From positions 1-64,000 of the forward strand of contig JAFBAS010000006.1 of NCBI GenBank assembly GCA_019247605.1: a DNA stretch of 64,000 nucleotides. Reading direction: 5' to 3'. The position numbers and the translations under genes are program-made. The notes beneath the pieces are model-generated. The model was not told where the DNA came from and did not search any database. It saw only the letters and a program-made list of their open reading frames with translations. Shown here one piece after another: positions 41,012 to 49,905 of this stretch. The first letter of the stretch is position 1. Each line of letters begins with the position of its first letter. This DNA is from Hyphomicrobiales bacterium. Its GTDB lineage: Bacteria > Pseudomonadota > Alphaproteobacteria > Rhizobiales > Beijerinckiaceae.

Positions 41012-41096
41012 GCCCAGGTGGCGGAATTGGTAGACGCGCTGGTTTCAGGTACCAGTGGCGCAAGCCGTGGAGGTTCGAGTCCTCTCCTGGGCACCA
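41012..41096 (+). tRNA. tRNA-Leu(CAG)
   Basis: The acceptor stem GCCCAGG pairs with CCTGGGC; the D-arm is GCGGAATTGGTAGACGC. The anticodon stem CTGGT/ACCAG encloses loop TTCAGGT with anticodon CAG. There is a long class II variable arm (TGGCGCAAGCCGT). The T-arm is GGAGG-TTCGAGT-CCTCT, with an encoded CCA end (41094-41096). Confidence 0.95.
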
Positions 41097-41272
41097 GCCC
41101 AGCATTCGACACGGCCCGCGCGGTTGCCGAGCCTCTGGGCAGAGCTGATCTCCGACGCTGCCGACTGCGCGCATTGCCCTGATCTCACATCTGCATGAAC
41201 TTTTATATTGACAGCACCGTTTGAGGCGCAGGTCCGTTGCCTTCCACCTCTCTCCCTCTCTATTGAACTCCC

Positions 41273-42109
41273 ATGGTGGCTGAACCGGCGAGGCTCACCG
41301 ACGCTCCTGCCCTGGAAGAGGAGACGAGTGCTCCCACTCTCAGGCTGCGGGTCGATCGCGTGACCCATCAATTCGGCCCTAACCTCGTTCTCGACGACGT
41401 CACGCTCGAAATCGCGCCCGGCGAGGTGCTGGCTCTGGTCGGCCCTTCAGGCTGCGGGAAATCCACGCTTCTCAACATTCTGGGCGGGCTTCTGCTTCCC
41501 ACGAAAGGGGGCGTTCTCATTCATGGCGAGCCGCGTCCCGATTGCCTCAACGCCCTCACCTACGTGTTTCAGGATTTTGCGCTTTTGCCTTGGCGCACAG
41601 TTGCCGGGAATATCTCGCTCGTCCTCGAAGACAAGTTGCGCGACGAGAAGGCCCGACGCGAGCGCATCAGCGAGATGCTTCGCCTCACGGGCCTCGAGAA
41701 CTTCGCCCACGCCTATCCCAAACAGCTTTCGGGCGGCATGCGCCAGCGCGTCGGAATCGCGCGTGCGCTCGCGGTGCGCCCCGCCTGTCTCTTCATGGAC
41801 GAGCCGCTTTCGGCGCTCGATGCGCAAACCCGCGCCTTACTACTCGAGGAATTCGCATTGCTGATTGCGCGGGCCGCCATCACCACGGTCTACGTCACCC
41901 ACAACCTCAACGAAGCTGTGCGTCTCGCAAACCGGGTCGTGGTCCTTTCGCGGCGCCCCGGCCGCATCAAGGCGATCGTCGACATCGATCGGCCGGCCGA
42001 GTTGCGCCGGGAGGACGACCCCGAGCTTCTCGTCGCGGAAAAAACGCTCTGGTCGATGATCCGCGACGAGGCGAGCGCGGCTGACAGGGAGCTCGAGGAT
42101 GCGCGATGA
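41273..42109 (+). CDS. ABC transporter ATP-binding protein, nitrate/sulfonate/taurine type (SsuB/TauB-like)
   Basis: The product has 278 residues. Walker A GPSGCGKST at 57-65, a VFQDFALLPWRTVAGNI Q-loop (the LLPW pattern is typical of SsuB/TauB/NrtD), signature QLSGGMRQRVGIARAL, Walker B CLFMDEPLSALD, and VYVTHNLNEAVRLANRVVVLS. It pairs with the permease that starts 11 bases before its stop. No substrate-binding protein is adjacent, so the solute (sulfonate, nitrate, pyrimidine precursor and others) cannot be named. Confidence 0.85.
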   Translation: MVAEPARLTDAPALEEETSAPTLRLRVDRVTHQFGPNLVLDDVTLEIAPGEVLALVGPSGCGKSTLLNILGGLLLPTKGGVLIHGEPRPDCLNALTYVFQDFALLPWRTVAGNISLVLEDKLRDEKARRERISEMLRLTGLENFAHAYPKQLSGGMRQRVGIARALAVRPACLFMDEPLSALDAQTRALLLEEFALLIARAAITTVYVTHNLNEAVRLANRVVVLSRRPGRIKAIVDIDRPAELRREDDPELLVAEKTLWSMIRDEASAADRELEDAR

Positions 42110-42887
42110 AACGCTCGTGCCCTTACGGGCGGCAAGCTTCTCGCCTCGCAACCGTCCCTGGGCCGGGGCCGCGACGCTCGCGGTCGTCATCATTATCTGG
42201 CAGGCTGGCTCTTCGGCAGGGCTCATATCCGAGCTCTTCTTGCCTTCACCCGTTGCCGTTGGATGGGCGCTGTGGCGGCTGGCGCTCTCGGGTGATCTGT
42301 GGGCAAATCTCCTCGCCTCTTTTGTGCGACTTGCGGTCGGCTGGACGCTGGGCACCGCCGTCGGTGTCGCGTTGGGCTTCGCGGTCGGCATGTTCACCTT
42401 GGTGCGCTCCCCCGTCCTCGCCCTCGTCTCGGCTCTCTTCCCCATTCCGAAGATCGCGCTCGTGCCCTTGTTCATCATTTGGTTCGGCATCGGGGAAGGT
42501 TCGAAATTTGCGACGCTCGCCATCGGGGTTCTTTTTCCGACCGTAATCAGCACCTATTCGGGCATCGACAATGTGCAGCGTAACCTCATTGCGATGGGCC
42601 AGAGCTTCAATCTCTCGACATGGTCGATCGTCCGCAAGATCGTGTTGCCTGGCGCGCTACCTTCGGTGCTTGCGGGGTTCCGCATCACGATTTCGGTCGC
42701 GATAATCCTGCTCGTCGCGGCCGAGATGATTGGCGCCGACAGCGGCATCGGTGCCTTCATACTTTCGGCCGGCAATCTCTATCGCACCGACGACCTCATC
42801 GCGGGCGTGGTGATCTTGTCTCTGATGGGGCTCTCGCTCGCGGCGATCTTGACGCGCGTGGAACGGGCCGTCTTCTCGTGGCGATAG
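42099..42887 (+). CDS. ABC transporter permease, SsuC/TauC-like
   Basis: The product has 262 residues and six membrane segments. LPSPVAVGWALWRLALSGDLW, FPIPKIALVPLFIIWFGIGEGSK, and the ATPase-contact helix FNLSTWSIVRKIVLPGALPSVLAG are signatures of the taurine/nitrate permease family. It overlaps the ATPase gene by 11 bases and is its obligate partner. The NIPSNAP gene follows after 110 bases. Confidence 0.87.
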   Translation: MRDETLVPLRAASFSPRNRPWAGAATLAVVIIIWQAGSSAGLISELFLPSPVAVGWALWRLALSGDLWANLLASFVRLAVGWTLGTAVGVALGFAVGMFTLVRSPVLALVSALFPIPKIALVPLFIIWFGIGEGSKFATLAIGVLFPTVISTYSGIDNVQRNLIAMGQSFNLSTWSIVRKIVLPGALPSVLAGFRITISVAIILLVAAEMIGADSGIGAFILSAGNLYRTDDLIAGVVILSLMGLSLAAILTRVERAVFSWR

Positions 42888-42997
42888 TACATTTGGGCGC
42901 ACGCAGCTCGCAAAGACGCAGGATGGTGTACGTCTCAGTTGACATTATTCTCCTGGCGCGACCCTTAGGGTGAAACGGCCCATGGAGGAAACCCAAG

Positions 42998-43609
42998 ATG
43001 CTCTATGAATTCGCCAAGCTCACCTTGCAGATCGGCGCGACGCCCAAGGCGCTCCCTGGCATCAAGGCTTACGTGGAAGACGGGGAGGCCAGGGGGACGC
43101 TTCTCGGCTGCTGGGCATCAGAGATCGGCGAACTCAACAAAGTCGCCGTGCTGCGCGGCTTTTCGGATGGGGAGGCGCTTCGGGCCGAGCGCAAGCGCAC
43201 TTTGGAAAGCCGCAACCCGTTCGGTTGCCGCGATTTCCTCATGCATCTTGAAACGGACAGCTACGCACCCTTCCCCGACCTGCCGTCGATTGAAACCGGC
43301 GCCTTCGGCCCTGTCTACGAAATCCGATCCTACATCATGAAACCTGGCGTTCTTCCGGATGTCGTCGCCTCTTGGCGCGCTGCACTACCCGCGCGCCTCA
43401 AGCTCTCGCGAAACCTCATTGTGATGCACACCATCGAAGGACCTGCGCGCCTCACCCACATCTGGCCCTATTCGAGCTTGGAACAACGCGCCGAAATCCG
43501 CGGCAAAGCTGTGCAGATGGGGGTCTGGCCCCCGAAGGGTGGGGCGGATCATCTTGCCGTCATGGCCAATGGAATCTGGCTGCCCACCGAAATCTCGCCC
43601 TTAAAATGA
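42998..43609 (+). CDS. NIPSNAP-family protein
   Basis: The product has 203 residues, made of two related ferredoxin-like halves. The N-terminal half begins MLYEFAKLTLQIG; the second starts near 107 with VYEIRSYIMKPG, the classical NIPSNAP strand, and ends TEISPLK. A TRLTHIW-type segment (PARLTHIWPYSSLEQRAEIR) is also characteristic. The biochemical role of bacterial NIPSNAP proteins is not established; they often sit beside transport or catabolic genes, as here. GGAGG lies 9 bases before ATG 42998. Confidence 0.8.
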   Translation: MLYEFAKLTLQIGATPKALPGIKAYVEDGEARGTLLGCWASEIGELNKVAVLRGFSDGEALRAERKRTLESRNPFGCRDFLMHLETDSYAPFPDLPSIETGAFGPVYEIRSYIMKPGVLPDVVASWRAALPARLKLSRNLIVMHTIEGPARLTHIWPYSSLEQRAEIRGKAVQMGVWPPKGGADHLAVMANGIWLPTEISPLK

Positions 43610-43970
43610 CGCTAGTCGAATAGGGAGCTCGTTCGGCGCGGCAATGCTCGGTGGCTCGCTCGGCCTCGTCATATGTGGGCTCGCATGGGCGGTACCCCGA
43701 AACGCGTTTGGCGTATTCCTCTATCTAGCTAGTCCCGAGCTTCGCAATTTTTGGCCTGGCGACCATCATAACGTTCGCGCATGGAAGCCTGGTTTGACAA
43801 ATATCGTGAGCACAGCTACTCGAACCCAACGGCGCGGGGAGACCCGCGCCCTCTGCGTTTCCGGGACAGTCGGCGGGACGCCCTGATCGTTCGGATCGCT
43901 TTTTCGCAATCGACTGCCAAGAAGCCGGTGGGCGCTTAGCCCCTCGCCGGGCCGAACACGGGAGAAAACG
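43610..43970 (+). promoter_or_regulatory. Leader of the rplU-rpmA operon
   Basis: These 361 bases have no credible gene. A possible -35 TTGACA (43794-43799) has, after a 17-base spacer, only a weak -10 (TACTCG, 43817-43822). Downstream a perfect 8-bp hairpin with a GAGA loop (43831-43838 with 43843-43850) lies in the presumed untranslated leader and could serve autoregulation by ribosomal protein. GGGAGAAAACG precedes the rplU ATG. Confidence 0.4.
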
Positions 43971-44798
43971 ATGTTCGCAGTCATAAAGACCGGTGGCAAG
44001 CAATACCGCGTGGCCGCTGGAGACACGATCACCGTCGAGAAATTGGCGGGCGAACCTGGCCAGATCATCGCCTTCGAGCAGGTGCTGATGCTCGTCAATG
44101 GGGCGACGACGGAAATCGGCGTGCCTGCCGTCGCGGGTGCAACGGTCGCGGGTGAGCTCGTCGAGCAGACGCGAGGCGCGAAGGTGATCGCTTTCAAAAA
44201 GCGCCGACGCAAGAACTCGCGCCGTAAGCGCGGGCATCGCCAGGATCTCACGGTCGTCAAGATCACCGAGATTCTCACCGGCGGCGCCAAACCCACCCTA
44301 CAGGCGAGGACGAACCGGCCTGCTGCCGGACCTCGGGAGCACGGGGTGGAGGCAGACGAAGCGGCACCGGACGCCGCCAAAGCCGAGAAGACCTCGAAAC
44401 CGAAGATCAAGAAGGTTGAGGACAGGTCCCATGGCGAGGCCGAGCCACAAGCTCCCGCGCAAGCCGATCCACATAACCGTGCGGGAATTGCAACCAATTC
44501 CGCGACGGCCCTCGAGGCAGCCAAGGCTAAGGGCATCGATACCGAGACGTTCCAACCTCTCGAGCAGCCGATTGGCAAACCCGACGATCTCAAGCTGATC
44601 TCGGGCGTCGGTCCCGCAATTGAAAAGAAGCTGAACGCCGCCGGCGTTTGGCACTATTGGCAAGTGAAGGCTTTCTCTGATGAGGATATCGCAAAGGTCG
44701 AGCAGCAGGCCGGCGCCAAGGGCCGCGCGCATCGTGACGATTGGAGGGGACAGGCCGCCGATCTGATGGCCGGCAAGGAACCGCGGCCCAAATCTTGA
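43971..44798 (+). CDS. rplU: Ribosomal protein L21 with long helix-hairpin-helix C-terminal extension
   Basis: The product has 275 residues. Residues 1-103 are normal L21 (MFAVIKTGGKQYRVAAGD, KKRRRKNSRRKRGHRQ, TVVKITEIL). Then follows an Ala/Lys/Glu-rich linker (about 105-200) and a C-terminal helix-hairpin-helix-like domain (PDDLKLISGVGPAIEKKLNAAG, WHYWQVKAFSDEDIAKVE). L21 is part of the large ribosomal subunit near 23S domain V. The tail, seen in several Rhizobiales L21 proteins, resembles nucleic-acid-binding modules; its purpose is unknown. It is co-transcribed with rpmA 63 bases on. Confidence 0.95.
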   Translation: MFAVIKTGGKQYRVAAGDTITVEKLAGEPGQIIAFEQVLMLVNGATTEIGVPAVAGATVAGELVEQTRGAKVIAFKKRRRKNSRRKRGHRQDLTVVKITEILTGGAKPTLQARTNRPAAGPREHGVEADEAAPDAAKAEKTSKPKIKKVEDRSHGEAEPQAPAQADPHNRAGIATNSATALEAAKAKGIDTETFQPLEQPIGKPDDLKLISGVGPAIEKKLNAAGVWHYWQVKAFSDEDIAKVEQQAGAKGRAHRDDWRGQAADLMAGKEPRPKS

Positions 44799-44861
44799 TT
44801 TGCCGCTCTGACGTGTATCATTGAGGCCGCTAGCCGGCCAGGATCGAGACAGGAGCAATAC

Positions 44862-45128
44862 ATGGCTCATAAGAAAGCAGGCGGTTCGTCGCGCAACGGG
44901 CGCGATTCGGAATCGAAACGCCTCGGTGTGAAGAAGTTTGGCGGAGAAGACGTGGTCGCCGGCAATATCATCGTGCGCCAGCGTGGCACCAAAGTGCATC
45001 CAGGGGCCAATGTTGGCGTCGCCAAGGACCATACGCTCTTTGCGCTCACATCGGGACGCGTAAGCTTCGCCATCAAACGCGGCCGCTCGACAGTTGCCGT
45101 GATTGGCGCCCCCCGAGCGGCCGAATAA
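44862..45128 (+). CDS. rpmA: Ribosomal protein L27
   Basis: The product has 88 residues, the standard length. [20 protein letters not shown] at the N-terminus reaches the peptidyl-transferase centre; [20 protein letters not shown] is the family core. There is no N-terminal extension, so no Prp-type cleavage is needed. ATG 44862 follows a GGAGC-type site (ACAGGAGCAAT). A terminator lies at 45215-45246. Confidence 0.97.
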   Translation: MAHKKAGGSSRNGRDSESKRLGVKKFGGEDVVAGNIIVRQRGTKVHPGANVGVAKDHTLFALTSGRVSFAIKRGRSTVAVIGAPRAAE

Positions 45129-45214
45129 CCGGCAGACCTCATGTCCGCCGGCCCGTCGAACCGGGACCTGGCGGAGAGGAGCAAGGCTCGATTGGAGCCA
45201 AGGCCCAAGCCAGG

Positions 45215-45246
45215 AAGGGATCGACGGTAAACCGTCGATCCCTTTT
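45215..45246 (+). terminator. Intrinsic terminator of the rplU-rpmA operon
   Basis: AAGGGATCGACGG (45215-45227) and CCGTCGATCCCTT (45232-45244) form a perfect 13-bp stem with a TAAA loop, continuing into a T-run. It ends only 15 bases before the GNAT start, so some read-through into that gene is possible. Confidence 0.88.
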
Positions 45247-45261
45247 TGCTTGGAGCTCCCG

Positions 45262-45816
45262 ATGACTGCGGAGACTTTCTCGAGCCCAATCGTGACCGAG
45301 CGCCTGATTCTGCAACCCGTGCAGAACGATCTCGCGCAAAATCTCTTCGATCACATCAATGATTGGGAGGTGTTGCGCTGGCTCGCATCCCCACCCTGGC
45401 CCTACACGCTGCGCGACATGCACGAGTGGATCGCGCGCTCAAATGCGGCGCGTGCGGCGGGGCGGGACGCCGATTATGCGATCATCCTCGATGGTGCGCC
45501 CATTGGCGCGATCGGCATTACGGGACGTAACACCGGTCCGGCGCTCGGATATTGGCTGGCACGGCCCTTCTGGGGTCAAGGCTTCATGAGCGAGGCCGCG
45601 GCCGCGCTCCTCACCCAAATGTTTGCGAGCGGGGAGAGGTTCGTCGCCTGCGGGCTTCTCGCGGGTAATACGGCATCCTTGCGCATCCAGGAGAAGCTCG
45701 GCTTTCGCGTGGTGAACGAGCGTTATATTCACGCAAGGCCCCATGGCCGTCCCATGCCGCACATGGATACCGTGCTCGGACGCGTTCATTGGTTGCAATC
45801 GCGACGCGCAGCTTGA
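45262..45816 (+). CDS. GNAT-family N-acetyltransferase
   Basis: The product has 184 residues. It is of the RimJ/RimL type: an IVTERLILQPVQNDLAQ N-terminus, an ALGYWLARPFWGQGFMSEAAAALL acetyl-CoA-binding segment, and ASLRIQEKLGFRVVNERY. It transfers acetyl from acetyl-CoA to an amine; the acceptor (protein N-terminus or small molecule) is unknown. ATG 45262 is chosen for TGGAG 7 bases upstream and because the family N-terminus starts there, not at the earlier open-frame start at 45103. Confidence 0.82.
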   Translation: MTAETFSSPIVTERLILQPVQNDLAQNLFDHINDWEVLRWLASPPWPYTLRDMHEWIARSNAARAAGRDADYAIILDGAPIGAIGITGRNTGPALGYWLARPFWGQGFMSEAAAALLTQMFASGERFVACGLLAGNTASLRIQEKLGFRVVNERYIHARPHGRPMPHMDTVLGRVHWLQSRRAA

Positions 45817-45931
45817 CCGGTCTGGCATATTCGTTTGACCGAGCCGAGTGGAGCCAGCCGAGTGGCCTCAGCAGTGCAGCCATGCACGCGCCTGATTCGC
45901 CCCACGCGCGCATGAGCTTAGAGATGGATTC

Positions 45932-47185
45932 ATGGCCGAGGTGAGCATCCGAACCCGTATGGTTGCCGAAACCGGCGGGCGGAGGCCCGCAAAAGGACTC
46001 GCGCTGGGAGTGCTCCTCGCGGTGAGCTTTTCGCATCTGATGAACGACCTCGTGCAGTCGCTCATTCCCGCCATTTACCCGATTCTGAAATCCTCCTTCG
46101 ATCTGGATTTCGGGCAAATCGGCCTGATCACGCTCGTCTTCCAACTCACGGCCTCGTTGCTCCAACCCGTGGTCGGCCTCTACACGGATCGTCGGCCGAT
46201 GCCCTTCTCGCTCGCGATCGGCATGGGCTTCTCGCTTTCGGGGCTCGTTCTCCTCGCTTTCGCTTGGAATTTCCCAATTTTGCTGATCGCGGTTGGTCTC
46301 GTGGGGTGCGGCTCCTCGGTTTTCCACCCGGAATCTTCGCGAGTCGCCCGCATGGCTTCAGGCGGCCGCCACGGGCTCGCGCAGTCTCTCTTCCAGGTCG
46401 GCGGCAACACAGGCGCGGCGCTCGGGCCCCCACTCGCCGCCCTCATTGTCCTGCCCCATGGTCAGCATAGCGTGGCTTGGTTCTCTGTCGCTGCGCTGAT
46501 GGGGATCGCCGTCCTCTATCGCGTCGGCGTCTGGTATCGGGCGCGGCGCCTGGCGACCACGGGCACGAGCCGCGTCGCGCTGCCATCGCCGCTCCTCTCC
46601 TCACGCAAGCTCACGGTCTCGGCGCTCATCCTCACGGCGCTGATGTTCTCGAAAGCTTTCTACACCGCAAGCTTCACGAGCTATTACACGTTCTATTTAA
46701 TCGACAAATTTCATGTGAGCGTGCGAGAATCTCAATTCTATCTCTTCCTGTTTTCGGCGGCCGTCGCAGCAGGCGCCTTGATCGGCGGCCCGGTCGGCGA
46801 CCGCTTCGGCCGAAAATTCGTGATCTGGTTTTCCATCCTCGGCGTCTTTCCTTTCACTTTCGCCTTGCCGCACGCCAATCTCTTATGGACGGCCATCCTC
46901 ACGGTGCCCATCGGGATGATCATGGCGTCGGCGTTCTCGGCGATACTCGTCTATGCACAAGAGCTCGTCCCTGGAAGGATCGGCACGGTATCCGGCGTTT
47001 TCTTCGGCGTCGCCTTCGGGCTCGGCGGGTTGGGCGCAGGCGTTCTCGGCGCGCTCGCGGATCGGACGAGCATCGGGTTTATCTACGACGTGTGCGCTTA
47101 TCTGCCCTTGATCGGACTATTGGCCGCGTTCCTCCCCAATCACCAGCCCCTTAACAATCGTCAAAGTGCGGCGACCGTCCCGTAA
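45932..47185 (+). CDS. MFS transporter, fosmidomycin-resistance (Fsr)-like
   Basis: The product has 417 residues and 12 membrane segments. LAVSFSHLMNDLVQSLIPAIYPILK, the loop QPVVGLYTDRRPMPFSLAIGMG, and GCGSSVFHPESSRVARMASGGRHGLAQSLF in TM4-5 are the Fsr signature. Fsr exports the isoprenoid inhibitor fosmidomycin in E. coli; the natural substrate is unknown. Single gene, upstream of the trehalose operon. Confidence 0.85.
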   Translation: MAEVSIRTRMVAETGGRRPAKGLALGVLLAVSFSHLMNDLVQSLIPAIYPILKSSFDLDFGQIGLITLVFQLTASLLQPVVGLYTDRRPMPFSLAIGMGFSLSGLVLLAFAWNFPILLIAVGLVGCGSSVFHPESSRVARMASGGRHGLAQSLFQVGGNTGAALGPPLAALIVLPHGQHSVAWFSVAALMGIAVLYRVGVWYRARRLATTGTSRVALPSPLLSSRKLTVSALILTALMFSKAFYTASFTSYYTFYLIDKFHVSVRESQFYLFLFSAAVAAGALIGGPVGDRFGRKFVIWFSILGVFPFTFALPHANLLWTAILTVPIGMIMASAFSAILVYAQELVPGRIGTVSGVFFGVAFGLGGLGAGVLGALADRTSIGFIYDVCAYLPLIGLLAAFLPNHQPLNNRQSAATVP

Positions 47186-47258
47186 AAAATCACATTTGCG
47201 TGGCATTTTCGTCGTGGAGCGCGGGACGAAGGAATTCCGCGGGATGAAGATGATCAAA

Positions 47259-47284
47259 GGAACGGATGAAACGCTCCGCGCGTT
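47259..47284 (+). promoter_or_regulatory. Putative EcfG (general stress response) promoter of the trehalose operon
   Basis: GGAAC (47259-47263), a 17-base spacer, then CGTT (47281-47284) fits the alphaproteobacterial EcfG consensus GGAAC-N16/17-CGTT exactly. It lies 45 bases before the otsB ATG. Trehalose synthesis is a known output of the EcfG/PhyR stress response in this class. Confidence 0.7.
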
Positions 47285-47329
47285 AAACGGAGCGCAATTG
47301 CGAACAGCGATTGTGAAGACGGAGGGTCG

Positions 47330-48100
47330 ATGCCGAGCACCAGCGCGGATGAATTTCAAGACGGGCTGAAAATCGAGCGTACCGCGCTTTTCCTCGACGT
47401 CGACGGGACGCTCCTTGATCTCGCGCCTCGTCCCGGCGCGGTTTTCGTTCCCCCTTCGCTTATCGATTCGCTCGCCAGGGCAGACGATGCGCTTGGTGGC
47501 GCGCTCGCTCTCGTCAGCGGACGGTCGATCGACGATCTCGACCGCCTTTTCGCGCCCCTCCAGCTTCGCGCGAGCGGGGTTCATGGTGCCCAGACACGCT
47601 TCTCGCCGAACAAGCCGAAAGAAGCGGACGAAGAGGCTGAGGGTTTGCCGCGCCAGCTATGGATGGCACTCACGGAGGTGCTCTTCGATTTTCCAGGCAC
47701 TTTCGCCGAAAACAAGCGCTATAGCTTTGCCGTGCATTACCGGACCGTGCCCATGTTGAAGCCGCGGTTGCGGGAGGCTCTCCAATGCTTGTTGGCCAGC
47801 TACGCCGCTCTCCAGCTCGACATGATTCACGGACACAGCGTTTTCGAGATCAAGCCGCGCGGTTTCGACAAGGGCAAGGCGATCGATCGCTTTATCTCGC
47901 GCGAGCCATTTCGCGGCCGCATACCCATTTTCGTCGGTGATGACGCGACGGACGAATCGGGCTTTGCCGCAGTCGTGAGTCACGGCGGTCGCGCCTTCTC
48001 GGTCGGCCGCGAAAGGCCGGGAGCGAGCTTTGTTTTTCCCGCGCCAGAAAATGTACGTTGCTGGCTTGCCCGGTTCGGCCAGCGACGAGGCTCGACATGA
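47330..48100 (+). CDS. otsB: Trehalose-6-phosphate phosphatase
   Basis: The product has 256 residues, a HAD-family enzyme. Motif I is FLDVDGTLLD (nucleophile Asp23, Asp25), motif II ALVSGRSIDDL, motif III includes KPRGFDKGKAI, and motif IV IFVGDDATDESGF. It removes phosphate from trehalose-6-phosphate, the product of OtsA encoded two genes on. GGAGGG directly precedes ATG 47330, and a putative EcfG promoter lies upstream. The stop overlaps the GH15 start by ATGA. Confidence 0.93.
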   Translation: MPSTSADEFQDGLKIERTALFLDVDGTLLDLAPRPGAVFVPPSLIDSLARADDALGGALALVSGRSIDDLDRLFAPLQLRASGVHGAQTRFSPNKPKEADEEAEGLPRQLWMALTEVLFDFPGTFAENKRYSFAVHYRTVPMLKPRLREALQCLLASYAALQLDMIHGHSVFEIKPRGFDKGKAIDRFISREPFRGRIPIFVGDDATDESGFAAVVSHGGRAFSVGRERPGASFVFPAPENVRCWLARFGQRRGST

Positions 48101-49905
48101 GCGTCGATGGCCGAGGGCAAGATCTCGATCTTGCCTTGATTGGCAATTGCCGGATTGGCGCGCTCGTCGACCGACGAGCACGCATCGTGTGGTGGTGCTT
48201 TCCGCGATTCGATTCGGATCCGATCTTCTCTCATCTCCTCGCTGGCGACGAGGAGAAGGGGTTCTGCGACGTCGTCCTCGCGGATTGCATCTCCACGACG
48301 TCGCAATATGTTCGTAATACGGCGGTCGTCGAGACCGTTTTAGCCGATGCCCGAGGCGGGCAGGTGCGCATCACGGATTTCGCGCCGCGCTTCGAACATT
48401 ACGAGCGCACTTTTCGTCCCCCCCAGCTCATTCGCCGCATCGAGCCCATCGCCGGGCTGCCACGGATCGCGATCAGGGTCCGCCCGACCTATGCGTATGG
48501 GCGCTCGGTCACGGAATATGCGCTCGGTTCGAACCACATCCGCTACATGGGCGGTTCGGAGGTCATGCGACTTTCAAGCGATGCGCCACTCTCTTACATC
48601 GTCGCCGAGACGACCTTCGCCTTGACCCGGCCCGTAAGTGTGGTCCTCGGGCAGGACGAGCCCTTCCGCAGCGCCATCGATGCCACGAGCCGCGAGTTTC
48701 TCGATCGCACACGCGACCATTGGCTCGGCTGGGTGCGCCATCTCGGTGTCCCTTTCGAATGGCAATCGGCTGTCGTGCGTGCCGCGCTCACCCTGAAGCT
48801 TTGCAGTTTCGAGGAAACAGGAGCGATCGTGGCGGCCCACACCACCTCGATCCCCGAAGCCTCGGGAACCTCGCGAAATTGGGACTACCGATATTGCTGG
48901 CTGCGCGATGCGTTCTTTGTCATCGATGCGCTCAATCGCTTGGGCGCCACGCAAACGATGGAATCCTACATCAATTACATAACGACGATTGCGGTCGAAG
49001 CCGTCCACCCTCTCCAGCCTGTGCACGGCATCGTTCCGTTCACGCCGCTCGATGAAGTCGTCGCCCCCGATCTCAAGGGCTTTCGCGGCCATGGTCCCGT
49101 GCGCGTCGGCAATCAGGCTGCGGCGCAGGTTCAGCACGATGTCTACGGCAGCGTGGTGCTCGGTGCGACCCAAATGTTCGTGGACGAGCGCCTCCCGAAA
49201 ATGGGAGATGAGGCACTCTTCAAACAGCTCGAGCTGCTCGGGGAGAATGCGCGACGCGTCGCGCTCGAGCCGGATGCGGGCATTTGGGAGTACCGAAATC
49301 GGGCCCGCATCCACACCTACTCCGCCACTCTCTGCTGGGCGGCCTGCGATCGGCTGGGCCAGATTGCGATGCGGCTCGGATTGAACGAGAGAGCGCAGTA
49401 TTGGAGCATGCATGCGGGCGAGCTCAGGTCCAAAATCCTCGAAAACGCTTGGGATGCCAAGCGCGGCGTGATCACCGGCGCATTCGGACACGATGACCTC
49501 GACGCCAGCGTGCTCCTCTTCGCGGAGCTTGGCCTGTTGGCGCCGACCGACGAGCGGTTCATTCGCAGTTGCGACGCCATCGGCCGCGAGTTGATGCGCA
49601 ACAACCGCATCATGCGCTACACGGCAGCGGATGACTTCGGAGCACCGGAGACCGCGTTCCTCGTGTGCAATTTCTGGTACATGGACGCGCTCGCGACGAT
49701 CGGTCGCCGCGAGCAGGCGCGGGACATGTTCATTGACATTCTCAATCGGCGCAACGCCTTTGGCCTGCTCTCCGAGGATATTCATCCGATCACCGGCGAG
49801 CTTTGGGGAAATTTTCCGCAGACTTATTCGATGGCCGGCATCATCAACACGGCGATGCGGCTCTCGGCGAGCTGGGAGGGCGCATGGGCACGCGCCTCAT
49901 CATAG
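48097..49905 (+). CDS. Glycoside hydrolase family 15 protein (glucoamylase/trehalase type)
   Basis: The product has 602 residues. The N-terminal beta-domain opens LDLALIGNCRIGALVDRRARIVWWCFPRFD. The (α/α)6 barrel contains RNWDYRYCWLRDAFF, the general-acid region EPDAGIWEYRNR, and the base region LLSEDIHPITGELWGNFPQTYS. Enzymes of this kind hydrolyse alpha-glucans or trehalose. Its location between otsB and otsA, with overlaps on both sides (ATGA and 22 bases), suggests a role in trehalose or glucan turnover. ATG 48097 is set by the overlap; the earlier start at 48058 would lie inside otsB. Confidence 0.88.
   Translation: MSVDGRGQDLDLALIGNCRIGALVDRRARIVWWCFPRFDSDPIFSHLLAGDEEKGFCDVVLADCISTTSQYVRNTAVVETVLADARGGQVRITDFAPRFEHYERTFRPPQLIRRIEPIAGLPRIAIRVRPTYAYGRSVTEYALGSNHIRYMGGSEVMRLSSDAPLSYIVAETTFALTRPVSVVLGQDEPFRSAIDATSREFLDRTRDHWLGWVRHLGVPFEWQSAVVRAALTLKLCSFEETGAIVAAHTTSIPEASGTSRNWDYRYCWLRDAFFVIDALNRLGATQTMESYINYITTIAVEAVHPLQPVHGIVPFTPLDEVVAPDLKGFRGHGPVRVGNQAAAQVQHDVYGSVVLGATQMFVDERLPKMGDEALFKQLELLGENARRVALEPDAGIWEYRNRARIHTYSATLCWAACDRLGQIAMRLGLNERAQYWSMHAGELRSKILENAWDAKRGVITGAFGHDDLDASVLLFAELGLLAPTDERFIRSCDAIGRELMRNNRIMRYTAADDFGAPETAFLVCNFWYMDALATIGRREQARDMFIDILNRRNAFGLLSEDIHPITGELWGNFPQTYSMAGIINTAMRLSASWEGAWARASS

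Noticed and set aside
41012-41096. tRNA-Leu as the integration site of the prophage
   Set aside because: It is 11 kb from the last phage gene with ordinary operons between, and no integrase or direct repeat of the tRNA end was noticed.
42939-42967. TTGACA-like promoter before the NIPSNAP gene
   Set aside because: The -35 is good but the 17-base-spaced -10 (CCCTTA) is not; reported here only.
43644-43886. 80-residue frame in the rplU leader
   Set aside because: No ribosome site and no protein-like composition; region is better explained as a leader with a hairpin.
48574-49785. 403-residue minus-strand frame opposite the GH15 gene
   Set aside because: Antisense shadow of a gene with intact catalytic motifs.
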